From Alteriqipengyuania flavescens (GTDB lineage: Bacteria; Pseudomonadota; Alphaproteobacteria; Sphingomonadales; Sphingomonadaceae): a stretch of DNA of 64,000 nucleotides. The notes beneath the pieces were generated by a model, which worked only from the letters and a program-made list of their open reading frames with translations, did no database searches and was not told where the DNA came from. Location of the stretch: the NCBI RefSeq assembly GCF_030406725.1, contig NZ_CP129107.1, forward strand, positions 1,302,001 to 1,366,000, in the 5' to 3' direction. This document shows, piece after piece, positions 6,662 through 16,039 of the stretch. The translations under genes were made by a program, and so were the position numbers. The first letter of the stretch is position 1, and each line of letters begins with the position of its first letter.

Positions 6662-9133
6662 ATGCATCCGAGATATCTTATTCGCGCGGCAGCGCTGGTA
6701 TCGATTGCCATTCCCTCAACCCCAACGTTGGCGCAGGATTCCGGCCAGCCCGAAACTGAACCTCCCGAGGGAATGCAGTCAGAAGCGCAATCTCCTTCGT
6801 CTGTCGGCACAGGCGCGGCGGATGACGGAACGATCGTGGTCACCGCCCGGCGGCGGCAGGAAAATTCGCAGGACGTGCCGATCGCAGTGTCGGTCGTGGG
6901 CGGGGAGCATATCGACGCGACCGGCAGCTTCAATGTCGGACGGCTGCAGCAACTGACCCCGACCCTGCAGTTCTACAGCTCCAACCCGCGCAACACCGCA
7001 GTCAATATTCGCGGCATCGGTGTCCCCTTCGGCCTCACCAACGACGGGATCGAGCAGGGCGTCGGCATCTATGTCGACGATGTCTATTATTCCCGCGTCG
7101 CCTCGGCCACGTTCGACTTTCTCGACGTCGCGCAGATCGAGGTGCTGCGCGGGCCGCAGGGCACGCTCTACGGCAAGAACACGACCGCAGGCGCGATCAA
7201 CATCACCACACGTCATCCGACCTTCACGCCGGAAGGCAGCCTCGAGGTGTCGCTCGGCAATCTCGACTTCCGCCAGGTGAAGGCAGCGCTCTCCGGGCCC
7301 TTGAGCGACACGGTCGCCGCGCGCGTGGCGCTCTCCTACACCGACCGCGAGGGCACGTTGTTCAACGCGGCGACGGGCGAGAACATCAACGAGCAGAACA
7401 ATTTCGGGGCGCGCGGCCAGCTGCTGTGGGAGCCGAGCAACGCTTTCGATATCACCATGGCGCTCGACTGGAGCCGTCAGGACCCGCTGTGCTGCGGCAC
7501 GGTCTTCGTCGGCGCCGGCGCGACCCAGCGCCCGCTCGAACGCCAATTTGCCGCGCTCGCCGCCGCGCAGGGGTATGCGGTCCCGAGCAACGATCCTTTC
7601 GACCGGATCGCCGATCTCGACGCGCCGCTGAGCGCGGTCAACGAGCTTGGCGGGGCGGCGCTCAAGGCCAACTGGCAGCTCGGCTCCGGCACGCTCACCT
7701 CGATCACCGCGTGGCGGTTCTGGGACTGGCTGCCCGCCAACGATCGCGACTTCCTCGGTCTGCCGATCACCACGCTCTCGCAGAACCCCTCGCGCCAGGA
7801 CCAGTGGACGCAGGAATTGCGCTATAGCGGCGAGATCGGACGGGTCGATTTCGTGTTGGACGCTTTCGGCTACTATCAGGAAATCCGCACCGAAGGCTCG
7901 CAGGCACAGGGACCGGCGGCTAGCCAATGGCTCATCAATCCCTCCAACCCGCTCAGCAACGATCCGACCGTGCTCGACGGGCTTACTGCCACCAACGACA
8001 TAAGGCTCGACAATCTGAGCGCAGCGCTTTTCGGACAGCTGAGCTGGAAGGTGACCGATAGGCTGACGCTGCAACCGGGTTTCAGGCTGAACTACGACCG
8101 CAAGGAGGGGCTTTACCAGTCGGTTGTGACCAATGGCGACGGGCAGCTGGTCACATTCGCAAGTACCGATCCGCGAATTGTCACGCAGCGCGGCGTGCTA
8201 GCGCCGCAGAGCTTCGAGACCACGTTCAGCGATTGGAACCTCAGCTACGACTTCACCGCCAGCTACGAAATCGAACCCGACGTGCTCGCCTATGCGACTT
8301 ATGCCAAGAGCTTCAAATCGGGAGGGATAAACCTCAACGGCGTGCCGTCCGACGCCGTGGGCGACCCGATCGTTGCCGCCGCGACGGTCGCGCCGGAATC
8401 TGTCGATCACTTCGAGGCAGGGGTGAAGGCACAGTTCCTTGATCGTCGCCTTACAGCCAACCTGGCCGCCTTTCGCACCGAGATCGACGACTATCAGGCG
8501 CTGGTCACCAATGGTCAACTAGGCGTATTGCGTGGCTATCTCGCCAATGCCGACAAAGTGCGGAGTCAGGGGATCGAAGTCGACCTGTCTTGGCGGCCAA
8601 GCGCGCGTTTCAACCTCTATGTCAACGGCGCCTACACGGATGCCGAATATGTGAGCTTCGCCGATGCTCCCTGCCCGCCCGAGCTTTCGGGCGGAACCAT
8701 TGCTTTGCCCGGCCAGTCGCCCAGCTCCCCGGGTACGCCCGGCGGCATCAGCCCGGAGAACTGCGATATTTCGGGCCAGCGACTGCCCGGCGTTTCCGAA
8801 TGGGCGTTCTCCTACGGTGCGGAATACACCCACCCGGTGACGCTCTTCGGCGCGGGAGGCGAAATTTATCTTGGATATGACGGTTCGCATCGGGCGGACT
8901 TTTCGTCGAACCCCTCACAATCGATCTACACCAGTGTGGACGGCTATTCGCTGAGCAATTTCCGCCTCGGCTTTCGCAGCGATGGCGGCTTCAACATCTT
9001 CGCTTGGGCGCGCAACGCGTTCGACGAGGAATATTTCGAGCAGCTTCAGGTGCCTAGTGGAAACACCGGACTGATCGTCGGCAATCCCGGCGATCCGGCC
9101 ACCTATGGCGCCACCGTAGCCGTCAGATTCTGA
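6662..9133 (+). CDS. TonB-dependent outer-membrane receptor
   Basis: 823 residues. A signal peptide (about 1-24, MHPRYLIRAAALVSIAIPST, ending near Leu-Ala-Gln) leads to a TonB-box-like TIVVTARRR, a plug domain (SQDVPIAVSVVGGEHIDATG ... VEVLRGPQGTLYGKNTTAGA region) and a 22-strand-type barrel ending ATYGATVAVRF with the terminal Phe. It is of the iron-complex receptor/FecA-like class common in sphingomonads. The substrate cannot be read directly, but the neighbours (Rrf2 regulator, YezD, TauE-type exporter) suggest uptake of a sulfur-containing compound rather than a siderophore. It begins 76 bases after the yezD-like gene on the same strand. Confidence 0.93.
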   Translation: MHPRYLIRAAALVSIAIPSTPTLAQDSGQPETEPPEGMQSEAQSPSSVGTGAADDGTIVVTARRRQENSQDVPIAVSVVGGEHIDATGSFNVGRLQQLTPTLQFYSSNPRNTAVNIRGIGVPFGLTNDGIEQGVGIYVDDVYYSRVASATFDFLDVAQIEVLRGPQGTLYGKNTTAGAINITTRHPTFTPEGSLEVSLGNLDFRQVKAALSGPLSDTVAARVALSYTDREGTLFNAATGENINEQNNFGARGQLLWEPSNAFDITMALDWSRQDPLCCGTVFVGAGATQRPLERQFAALAAAQGYAVPSNDPFDRIADLDAPLSAVNELGGAALKANWQLGSGTLTSITAWRFWDWLPANDRDFLGLPITTLSQNPSRQDQWTQELRYSGEIGRVDFVLDAFGYYQEIRTEGSQAQGPAASQWLINPSNPLSNDPTVLDGLTATNDIRLDNLSAALFGQLSWKVTDRLTLQPGFRLNYDRKEGLYQSVVTNGDGQLVTFASTDPRIVTQRGVLAPQSFETTFSDWNLSYDFTASYEIEPDVLAYATYAKSFKSGGINLNGVPSDAVGDPIVAAATVAPESVDHFEAGVKAQFLDRRLTANLAAFRTEIDDYQALVTNGQLGVLRGYLANADKVRSQGIEVDLSWRPSARFNLYVNGAYTDAEYVSFADAPCPPELSGGTIALPGQSPSSPGTPGGISPENCDISGQRLPGVSEWAFSYGAEYTHPVTLFGAGGEIYLGYDGSHRADFSSNPSQSIYTSVDGYSLSNFRLGFRSDGGFNIFAWARNAFDEEYFEQLQVPSGNTGLIVGNPGDPATYGATVAVRF

Positions 9134-9160
9134 AGCGTATCTCAGCCGGAGATTTAACGC

Positions 9161-9952
9161 ATGTTCGACCTATCGACCGTACCCTTGCTCGAGATCGGTA
9201 ATCTCACTCTCGCCGATATCCTGCCATTCCTCCTCATTGGCTTTGCCGCACAGCTGATCGACGGTGCGCTTGGCATGGCATTTGGTGTGATCTCGCAGAC
9301 CCTTTTGGTGAGTGTCGGCGTCCCGCCCGCAGCAGCCTCGGCCAGCGTCCATCTCGTCGAGGTGTTCACGACCGGGGCTTCCGGGACCAGCCACATCGTC
9401 CAACGCAATGTCGACTGGGGTCTGTTCAGGCGACTTGTTCCATTCGGCATCGCGGGCGGAGTAGCCGGGGCCTACCTGTTGTCGAACATCGACGCATCGG
9501 TCGCGAAGCCGTTCGTGATGGCCTACCTTGCCATCATCGGGATGCTGCTACTCTACCGCGCGATCAAGCTGTCAAAGCCGCGATTCGAGGACCCAAAAAC
9601 CACGCGCCCGCTCGCACTCGTGGGTGGCTTTCTCGATGCTGCGGGGGGCGGCGGTTGGGGCCCGGTGGTTACCTCGAACCTGCTCATCCAAGGCGGCGAT
9701 CCGCGCAGGATTGTCGGCACGGTCAACACAGCTGAGTTCCTGCTGGCGCTATCGGTCTCGATCGCCTTCATCGCCTCTCTCGGTTTCGCCGCCTTTACGG
9801 TGGCAACGGTCGGCCTGATCATCGGGGGCGTCATCGCCGCACCGCTCGGCGCGATGCTAGTGAAGCGCGTCCAGCCGCGCCTCCTGCTCGGCGCGGTTGC
9901 GGTATTTCTGATCGCCACCAGCGCTTATTCGATCGTGCAAGCCTTCGGTTGA
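9161..9952 (+). CDS. TauE/SafE (TSUP) family sulfite/sulfonate exporter-like permease
   Basis: 263 residues with about eight hydrophobic helices in two repeats. The start ADILPFLLIGFAAQLIDGAL followed by GMAFGVISQTLLVSVGVPPA is the classic TauE/SafE (DUF81) opening, and the second repeat has LALVGGFLDAAGGGGWGPVV. The family exports sulfite, sulfoacetate or related anions. It lies 27 bases after the TonB receptor and is almost certainly co-transcribed. Combined with the Rrf2-YezD start, it supports a sulfur-compound locus. The precise anion is unknown. Confidence 0.9.
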   Translation: MFDLSTVPLLEIGNLTLADILPFLLIGFAAQLIDGALGMAFGVISQTLLVSVGVPPAAASASVHLVEVFTTGASGTSHIVQRNVDWGLFRRLVPFGIAGGVAGAYLLSNIDASVAKPFVMAYLAIIGMLLLYRAIKLSKPRFEDPKTTRPLALVGGFLDAAGGGGWGPVVTSNLLIQGGDPRRIVGTVNTAEFLLALSVSIAFIASLGFAAFTVATVGLIIGGVIAAPLGAMLVKRVQPRLLLGAVAVFLIATSAYSIVQAFG

Positions 9953-10238
9953 GTTGCGCAAACGAAGTGGCTTGCCGGGCTGGGAGCCTAGTAGATTTAA
10001 CATCGAGCCTGCCCGTGATCGCTACAATGTTTGGCGTCGAGCTTGCCGCAGCGTGGAAGCTCAAGGGTGTCTGGGTGCGCCCGGTGCTTGTCGCTGCGGG
10101 AGCGGCAACTGGGTTTGCTTTGCTTGGCTGATACGGGGCCGGTTCCGGACTTGCCGGTTTGAACAAGAGCCGCCGGGAAAGCGGCCGTTCGGGCTAATGA
10201 CCCCGAGCTGAACATTCGACATGCCCCTCAATCACGCC
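9953..10238. other. intergenic region with a possible hydrophobic remnant
   Basis: 286 bases between the convergent TauE-type gene and the UbiB-type gene. A short frame, 9949-10131 on the plus strand with a TTG start, contains VIATMFGVELAAAWKLKGVW and two hydrophobic patches, but it overlaps the previous stop and has no ribosome site, so I do not call a gene. The copy of the short intergenic motif (GGGAAAGCGGCCGTTCGG at 10175-10192) lies here. Confidence 0.4.
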
Positions 10239-11759
10239 TCAATAAAACCAGGGCGCTATCGCTATGATCACGGCGCCCGCCACGATAGCAGCTGCAGCCC
10301 AGCGAATATCGCCGCTCGAGCCGCCGCGAACCGGGGGCGATAGAGACGGCGGCATTCTATCTTGTTCCAATCGCCGGATCGCCGCCCGAATCAGGCGCGG
10401 CGCATCATCTCCGATCTTGAACAGTTCCCAAGCAACGCCCTGCAGAATGGGACTCCAGTGCTCGGGTGACAAGCGCGCCTGCGCGATTCGAAACGAAGAG
10501 CGTCGCATGGCCTGCGTCAGGTCGAAGTCCGGTTCGATTTTAGCCAATACCCCGTCCATCGTGATCAGCGCCTTGAAGATCAGGAGAAGATCGGGCGGTA
10601 ACGACATGCGCTCGTCGCGCATCAACCCTAGGAAATCGGTTACCATGGCGCCCAGAACAAGGCGACCGCTGCCATGGCGCGCGATCAGCCGTTCCGATGC
10701 AGAGAGCACGCGGTCCGCCGGAACGTCGTCTCCGATCGACCACCGCGTCAACACGTCGGCGAGCTGCGTCGGACTGCCAGTGCTAAGCGCCTGCACGAAG
10801 CTGACAAATTCCTCTCTCCTGCGCGGGGATACATAGCCGACCATGCCCAGGTCCAGCAGAGCTATATGGTTGCCCGGCAGGCAGAGAAGGTTCCCCGGGT
10901 GCGGATCACCGTGGAACCGGCCGTTCACTAATACCATGTCCAGCACCATGTCGGCACCCAGCGCTGCTATTCGGGCCGGATCAAGGCCCGCAGACACCAG
11001 AGCCTGCGCATTGCTCGGCGGCACACCATCAATGTATTCCATGACGAGCAGCGTCTCAGACGTCCATTCCCAGTGGATTTCGGGCACGACGACGCTCGGC
11101 TGATCGGCAAAATCGCTTCGCAGACGATCAGCATTGCGCGCTTCGTTCGTGAAGTCGAGTTCCTCAATCATCGCGTCCGCAAGCTGCCGCATCATCCGGC
11201 TCGGCCCGAAGCGCCTCGCTTCGGCACTGCCGCGTTCCGCCAGGGCTGCAATATGCGCAAGGAGCCGGATATCCGCCTCGACCCTCAGACGAATGCCGGG
11301 CCGGCGGATTTTGACCACTACCGCACGCTCGTCGTGCAGCGTCGCGCGATGGACCTGCGCTATGGATGCCGCCGCCAGCGGTTCTGTATCGAATTCCGAA
11401 AAGGCGCTTTCGGGAGCCTCGCCAAGCGCCTCCTCGACAATCGGTCGCAACTCCTCGAACGGAAGCGTCGGTGCCTTGCTATGCAATTGCTCGAATTCTG
11501 CAACCCACTCCGGAGACAGGAGATCGGCGCGTGTCGCCAGGATTTGGCCAAGCTTTACGAAGGTCGGCCCAAGTTCTTCCATGGCAAGTCGAGTGCGCCG
11601 AGGCAGGCTATGCGACGGACCATCGCCCGCATCGTCACTCCCCAAGCGACCCAGTCCTATCCGCGCGAGCAGAAGGCCGAGGCCATAGCGGGAGGTGACG
11701 CTGATCATTTCTTCCAGGCGCTTGCGGTCCCGGCCTGCGATACGCAATGTCTTTAACAT
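10239..11759 (-). CDS. ABC1/UbiB-family atypical kinase
   Basis: 506 residues. The family signatures are present: the KxGQ helix as GPTFVKLGQILATRADLLS (about 64-82), the Ala-rich loop AAASIAQVHRA, the catalytic loop FHGDPHPGNLL and the metal motif as LLDLGMVG (DLG in place of DFG). A C-terminal hydrophobic helix (WAAAAIVAGAVIIAIAPW) would anchor it in the membrane. UbiB proteins support ubiquinone biosynthesis or lipid extraction of its intermediates. This copy has no ubi genes beside it, so it may be a second, general AarF-type paralog. Convergent with the TauE-type gene. Confidence 0.9.
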   Translation of the reverse strand: MLKTLRIAGRDRKRLEEMISVTSRYGLGLLLARIGLGRLGSDDAGDGPSHSLPRRTRLAMEELGPTFVKLGQILATRADLLSPEWVAEFEQLHSKAPTLPFEELRPIVEEALGEAPESAFSEFDTEPLAAASIAQVHRATLHDERAVVVKIRRPGIRLRVEADIRLLAHIAALAERGSAEARRFGPSRMMRQLADAMIEELDFTNEARNADRLRSDFADQPSVVVPEIHWEWTSETLLVMEYIDGVPPSNAQALVSAGLDPARIAALGADMVLDMVLVNGRFHGDPHPGNLLCLPGNHIALLDLGMVGYVSPRRREEFVSFVQALSTGSPTQLADVLTRWSIGDDVPADRVLSASERLIARHGSGRLVLGAMVTDFLGLMRDERMSLPPDLLLIFKALITMDGVLAKIEPDFDLTQAMRRSSFRIAQARLSPEHWSPILQGVAWELFKIGDDAPRLIRAAIRRLEQDRMPPSLSPPVRGGSSGDIRWAAAAIVAGAVIIAIAPWFY

Positions 11760-12118
11760 CGCTTAGCATACGGGCACGCCGCAGCTTCTGTTCCACATCT
11801 AACTTGCGTGCGCGAGACTGCGCCCAATCGGTCGTGCCGAGGACAGCTGGCTCAGCTTATGATACTTGGACGGATGACGTCACGGCCGTCTTGTTCGCTG
11901 CACAGCAAGCCTATTCACGGTCGAGCTGACGTCGACTTGCGAGGCCCATTATCGGTTATCGTCGAAATCTTATCCACCACCCCAAGTTGACCGCCCACAC
12001 ACCGGCACCCGATGAGAAATCATGGCCTGCCGGCTGACAGCCTGGTTTTAGGATTTAGAAAGTCGCATTCAGTCGTCCAATCACGGTGGGCCAATAGTAA
12101 GTCCCACCAAATCCAGCT
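11760..12118. other. intergenic region upstream of the ars operon
   Basis: 359 bases between the divergent UbiB-type gene and the ArsR operators. No credible coding frame or RNA gene was seen; it must carry the UbiB-type promoter and part of the ars promoter. Confidence 0.6.
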
Positions 12119-12150
12119 CAATTCATCGAAAACTGTCGATGGGAATTGAC
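12119..12150. promoter_or_regulatory. ArsR-type operator, distal copy
   Basis: CAATTCATCGAAAACTGTCG followed by ATGGGAATTG forms an imperfect palindrome (CATCG ... CGATG, with outer CAATT ... AATTG offset by two bases). It repeats the design of the better operator 41 bases downstream. Confidence 0.55.
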
Positions 12151-12159
12151 GGCCGCTCA

Positions 12160-12183
12160 ATTCATCGATAATTACCGATGAAT
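12160..12183. promoter_or_regulatory. ArsR-type operator overlapping the arsR start codon
   Basis: ATTCATCG-ATAATTAC-CGATGAAT is a perfect 8-base inverted repeat with an 8-base spacer, typical of SmtB/ArsR operators. It ends inside the arsR start codon (ATG at 12182), so bound ArsR would also block the translation start. Confidence 0.75.
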
Positions 12184-12514
12184 GAAGTCGGCCTCAGCTC
12201 TCGATGCACTCTCTGCTCTAGCGCACCCAACGCGGCTTGATGCGTTTCGCCGTCTCGTGCGTAGCGAACCCGACGGGCTCTCGACAGGCCAGCTCGTCGA
12301 AGCCTCGGGCCTCACCCAGAGCACCTTCTCGAGTCATCTCGCGATTCTCGTGGGCGCTGGTCTTGTCATACCTGAGAAGCGGGGGCGGCAGATGATCCAA
12401 CGCGCGAACATCGAGGTCCTGCGCGACCTGATGCTGTTTCTCGCCAAGGACTGCTGTGAGGGCCGAGCAGAGCTTTGCGAGCCGCTTGTCGCCGAACTTT
12501 CCCATTGCTGCTGA
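12182..12514 (+). CDS. arsR: ArsR arsenite-responsive repressor
   Basis: 110 residues with a standard ArsR winged helix: ALDALSALAHPTRLDAFRRL, then the recognition helix GLTQSTFSSHLAILVGAGLV. Instead of a Cys pair in the recognition helix, cysteines lie at the C-terminal end: DCCEGRAELC (C-C-x5-C) and a final CC. The C-C-x5-C pattern matches the arsenite site of the Acidithiobacillus-type ArsR described in the literature. It would release the two upstream palindromes on binding As(III) or Sb(III). First gene of the operon; a ribosome site GAAGGAG near its stop serves the next gene. Confidence 0.95.
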   Translation: MKSASALDALSALAHPTRLDAFRRLVRSEPDGLSTGQLVEASGLTQSTFSSHLAILVGAGLVIPEKRGRQMIQRANIEVLRDLMLFLAKDCCEGRAELCEPLVAELSHCC

Positions 12515-12525
12515 AGGAGCAGTCA

Positions 12526-13044
12526 TTGCCTGACCGACTCTACAATGTCCTGTTCCTCTGCACAGGCAACTCGGCTCGTTCGATCCTGGGCGAAGCGTTG
12601 ATGAACAAGATGGGCGAAGGCCGCTTCCGTGCCTACAGCGCGGGTAGCCAACCCAAGGGGGAAGTGCATCCGATGTCGCTCGAGGTGCTCGATAGCTTCG
12701 GTTATCCGACCGATGGCCTGCACTCCAAGAACTGGAGCGAGTTCACCAAGCCCGGCGCACCCGAATTGGATTTCATCTTCACCGTCTGCGACAATGCCGC
12801 GGGCGAGAGCTGTCCGGTATGGCCAGGCAAGCCGCTCACCGCGCATTGGGGCGTCGAGGATCCCGCCGCGGTGGAGGGTGATGGCCAGCGGCAGGCTTTC
12901 GTCGATGCGCTCAGCTATCTCAAGCGCCGGATCGAACTGTTCCTGATGCTCCCGCTACAGAGCATCGACGAAATGGCAATGCGCAGCAAACTAGCCGCGA
13001 TCGGCCGCCAGGAGGGCGCCAGCGCCAAGGCGAAGGAAGCCTGA
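12526..13044 (+). CDS. arsC: arsenate reductase, low-molecular-weight phosphatase type
   Basis: 172 residues. The phosphatase loop VLFLCTGNSARS has the C-x5-R catalytic motif, and the C-terminal half has FTVCDNAAGESCPVWPG, the two further cysteines and the Trp-Pro-Gly of thioredoxin-coupled ArsC. Reduces As(V) to As(III) for export. The start is a TTG at 12526, placed after GAAGGAG (12513-12519); the upstream frame overlaps arsR and is not expected to be translated. It is followed without any gap by a second, unrelated arsenate reductase. Confidence 0.93.
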   Translation: MPDRLYNVLFLCTGNSARSILGEALMNKMGEGRFRAYSAGSQPKGEVHPMSLEVLDSFGYPTDGLHSKNWSEFTKPGAPELDFIFTVCDNAAGESCPVWPGKPLTAHWGVEDPAAVEGDGQRQAFVDALSYLKRRIELFLMLPLQSIDEMAMRSKLAAIGRQEGASAKAKEA

Positions 13045-13473
13045 ATGACCCCTGACATCGTCATCTATCACAACCCCGAGTGCGGCACCTCGCGCAACAC
13101 GCTGGCGATGATTCGCAATGCCGGGATAGAGCCGCATGTTATCGAATATCTGAAGACGCCACCTTCGCGCACCATGCTCGAACGCCTGATCGAGCGCGCC
13201 GCAATCAGTCCGAGGGAGCTGTTGCGCGAAAAGGGCACGCCTTATGCGGAACTGGGGCTCGGCGATGAGAGCCTGAGCGATACAGCGCTGATGGACGCGA
13301 TGATGGAGCACCCGATCCTCATCAACCGACCACTCGTCGTCTCCCCGCTCGGCGTCCGCCTGTGCCGTCCGTCCGAAGCGGTGCTCGACATTCTGCCAAG
13401 TCCCCAGCTGGGCGCCTTCACCAAGGAGGACGGCGAACAGGTCGTGGACGCGGCGGGCGAGCGTATCGCCTGA
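13045..13473 (+). CDS. arsC: arsenate reductase, glutaredoxin-linked type
   Basis: 142 residues of the ArsC/Spx-like thioredoxin fold: [19 protein letters not shown] holds the catalytic Cys in the CGTSRN motif, and [20 protein letters not shown] is the conserved C-terminal substrate loop with the arginines. Uses glutathione/glutaredoxin electrons, unlike the preceding phosphatase-type enzyme. The ATG directly follows the previous stop (TGAATG), and its own stop overlaps arsB. A second reductase fold in one operon gives two electron sources for the same step. Confidence 0.95.
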   Translation: MTPDIVIYHNPECGTSRNTLAMIRNAGIEPHVIEYLKTPPSRTMLERLIERAAISPRELLREKGTPYAELGLGDESLSDTALMDAMMEHPILINRPLVVSPLGVRLCRPSEAVLDILPSPQLGAFTKEDGEQVVDAAGERIA

Positions 13474-14759
13474 TGCTGCTGGCGATCGCGATCTTCGTTG
13501 CCACCATCACGCTGGTGATCTGGCAGCCGCGCGGGCTCGGCATCGGGTGGAGCGCGATCGGTGGAGCCTTGGTGGCGCTTGTAACGGGCGTCATCTCGCT
13601 CGCCGACATTCCGGTTGTGTGGGACATCATCTGGAACGCCACCGGCGCCTTTGTTGCGGTGATCCTGATCAGCTTGATCCTCGACCGTGCCGGATTCTTC
13701 GAATGGGCTGCGCTCCATGTGGCGCGGTGGGGGCGCGGCGACGGTCGCTGGCTGTTCGTGCTCGTGGTATTGCTGGGTGCAGGCGTTGCCGCGATCTTCG
13801 CCAATGATGGTGCGGCGCTGATCCTGACCCCGATCGTAATCGCGATGCTCAGGGCGCTGGGATACAGCGCCAAGGCCACCCTTGCTTTCGTCATGGCGGC
13901 AGGGTTCATTGCTGATACATCGAGCCTGCCACTGGTCGTATCCAACCTCGTCAACATCGTGTCGGCCGATTTCTTTGATATCGGGTTCGGCGAGTATGCG
14001 CTGGTCATGGTGCCGGTCGATCTTGCCGCCATCGCAGCCACGCTGGCGGCACTGCTGCTGTTCTTCCGCGAGGACATTCCGGCCAGCTACGACCTCACCC
14101 AGCTGCGCGCTCCGGCAGAGGCGATCCATGACCGCGCGACCTTCCGCGCCGGCTGGGTGGTGCTGGCCCTGCTGCTGATCGGGTTCTTTGTGCTCGATCC
14201 TCTCGGCGTGCCGATCAGTGCCGTCGCTGCGGTCGGCGCGCTTGCGCTCATCGCCATCGCAGCGCGCGGCCACGTCATTCCCACGAGCCAAGTCATCCGC
14301 GAAGCGCCCTGGCAGGTCGTGATCTTCTCGCTCGGCATGTATCTCGTCGTCTACGGGATGAACAATGCGGGGCTTGCCACTGCGATTGCCGGGTTGCTGG
14401 AGCGCTCCGCCGAGGGCGGCATATGGGGCGCGGCCTTCGGAATGGGCATTCTGTCCGCGGTGCTTTCCTCCGGCATGAACAATATGCCGACCGTCCTCGT
14501 CGGAGCGTTGTCGATCGATGCGACCAGTGCCACCGGCCCGGTTCGCGATGCCATGATCTACGCCAACGTGATCGGCTGCGACCTCGGGCCGAAGATCACC
14601 CCGATCGGTTCCCTCGCGACCCTGCTGTGGCTGCATGTTCTGGGCCAGAAGGGCGTGAAGATCGGCTGGGGCTATTACTTCCGCGTCGGTATCACGCTGA
14701 CGACACCAATCCTGCTGGTGACCCTGGCAGCGCTCGCCCTCCGATTGAGTCTCGCATGA
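13473..14759 (+). CDS. arsB: ArsB arsenite efflux permease
   Basis: 428 residues and about twelve helices of the ion-transporter superfamily. Conserved ArsB sequence is easy to see: [40 protein letters not shown] and [20 protein letters not shown]. Exports As(OH)3 across the inner membrane using the proton motive force. The start ATG at 13473 overlaps the previous stop (TGATG); the frame is open further upstream inside arsC, but only from 13473 does it become hydrophobic. No arsA is present, so it would work as a secondary carrier. Confidence 0.95.
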   Translation: MLLAIAIFVATITLVIWQPRGLGIGWSAIGGALVALVTGVISLADIPVVWDIIWNATGAFVAVILISLILDRAGFFEWAALHVARWGRGDGRWLFVLVVLLGAGVAAIFANDGAALILTPIVIAMLRALGYSAKATLAFVMAAGFIADTSSLPLVVSNLVNIVSADFFDIGFGEYALVMVPVDLAAIAATLAALLLFFREDIPASYDLTQLRAPAEAIHDRATFRAGWVVLALLLIGFFVLDPLGVPISAVAAVGALALIAIAARGHVIPTSQVIREAPWQVVIFSLGMYLVVYGMNNAGLATAIAGLLERSAEGGIWGAAFGMGILSAVLSSGMNNMPTVLVGALSIDATSATGPVRDAMIYANVIGCDLGPKITPIGSLATLLWLHVLGQKGVKIGWGYYFRVGITLTTPILLVTLAALALRLSLA

Positions 14760-15077
14760 AACTGTTCCTCGTCTATCCGCTCGCGGCGCTGTTCGAAATC
14801 GCCGGTTGCTTCGCGTTCTGGGCCTGGTGGCGGCTGGAGAAGAGCCCCTTGTGGCTTCTGCCCGGGATGGTGTCGCTGGCGCTGTTCGCCTGGCTTCACG
14901 CTTGTTCCGACTGACGCCGCCGGTCGCGCTTTCGCAGCCTATGGCGGGGTCTATGTTGCCGCGTCGCTCCTGTGGTCGTGGATCGTCGAAGGCACTACGC
15001 CCGATCGGTGGGACTTCATCGGCGGCGCGGTCGTGCTCGCCGGCGCTGCCATCATCCTGTTCGGCCCACGTGGCTGA
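14756..15077 (+). pseudogene. ynfA: YnfA-family (UPF0060) membrane protein, frameshifted
   Basis: Starts by ATGA overlap with ars[41 protein letters not shown] and FAWL, then runs to a stop at 14914. From about 14900 the next frame continues the family sequence: [40 protein letters not shown] and [16 protein letters not shown], ending at 15077. One base appears to be missing in TGGCTTCACGCTTGTTCC (about 14890-14907). The family has four helices and about 108 residues; the broken form keeps only the first half. A genuine frameshift or a sequence error; the rest of the operon is intact. YnfA proteins are SMR-like and of uncertain substrate. Confidence 0.85.
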
Positions 15078-15100
15078 CGACCCGAATTCGGAGAATTTCC

Positions 15101-15847
15101 TTGTCCCGTCGGCGTCCCTTGCCCGATCCCGACACCTTCCCGGCGGTTGAGCCGTCCTTCGTCCATGCCCGTCCTGCCAAGAACCTCGGTTCCGACCAGC
15201 CACCGCCGCGTATCCTGCTGCTTTACGGCTCCCTGCGGAAGCGCTCGTATTCGCGCCTCGCGGTTGAGGAAGCTGTTCGATTGCTGCAGCTGTTCGGCGC
15301 GGAGACGCGCGTTTTTGATCCGTCAGACCTGCCGCTACCCGATCAGATTGGGGCGGATGACCACCCAGCGGTCCACGAATTGCGCGAGCATGCGTTCTGG
15401 TCCGAAGGTATGGTCTGGTGCAGCCTGGAGCGGCACGGTCAGATTACCGGCATCATGAAGACCCAGATCGATCACCTGCCGCTAAGCATCGGAGGCATGC
15501 GCCCTACTCAGGGGCGGACGCTGGCAGTCATGCAGGTGTCGGCAGGCTCACGGTCGTTCAACACCGTCAACACACTGCGGTTGCTTGGACGCTGGATGCG
15601 GATGTTCACCATCACCAACCAGTCCAGCGTGTCGAAGGCATACGAGAAGTTCGACGAGGCCGGCCGCATGAAACCGTCCTCGTTCTACGACCGGATTGTG
15701 GACGTCATGGAGGAACTAGTCCGCTTTACGGTCCTCCTGCGCCCGCACTCGGAACAGTTGGTCGACCGCTACTCTGAGAGGAAGGAAGCCGGTAAGGTCA
15801 TCAATCCGGAGGAGGATATATCGTCGATTGCTCTGTCTTCATCGTGA
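15101..15847 (+). CDS. arsH: ArsH NADPH-dependent FMN reductase
   Basis: 248 residues. The flavodoxin-like fold has the FMN phosphate loop [20 protein letters not shown], then [20 protein letters not shown] and [20 protein letters not shown], all standard ArsH. Known members oxidise trivalent organoarsenicals such as methylarsenite. The TTG at 15101, after CGGAGAA, gives the usual start [13 protein letters not shown]; no ATG is available. Last gene of the ars operon, 23 bases after the broken ynfA. Confidence 0.93.
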   Translation: MSRRRPLPDPDTFPAVEPSFVHARPAKNLGSDQPPPRILLLYGSLRKRSYSRLAVEEAVRLLQLFGAETRVFDPSDLPLPDQIGADDHPAVHELREHAFWSEGMVWCSLERHGQITGIMKTQIDHLPLSIGGMRPTQGRTLAVMQVSAGSRSFNTVNTLRLLGRWMRMFTITNQSSVSKAYEKFDEAGRMKPSSFYDRIVDVMEELVRFTVLLRPHSEQLVDRYSERKEAGKVINPEEDISSIALSSS

Positions 15848-16039
15848 TGGCCGCTTTGAGGGGTTCTTTGGAAGAGGCCGAACGTCCGGAATGGGGCGCA
15901 AAGCAGTCTTTCAAATCAAAGTACCGAATGGTTGGGCATGTCGCCGCATTAGGAAAAGTCTGACCGGCCAGCGTCGCTGTCCGAGGTCGGTTGGTAGAGG
16001 GGAAAAGCCCTTCGGTCGGCCTCGTGACACGAGGCATAA

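Noticed and set aside
9949-10131. Small hydrophobic frame after the TauE-type gene
   Set aside because: TTG start overlapping the previous gene, no ribosome site and no recognised family.
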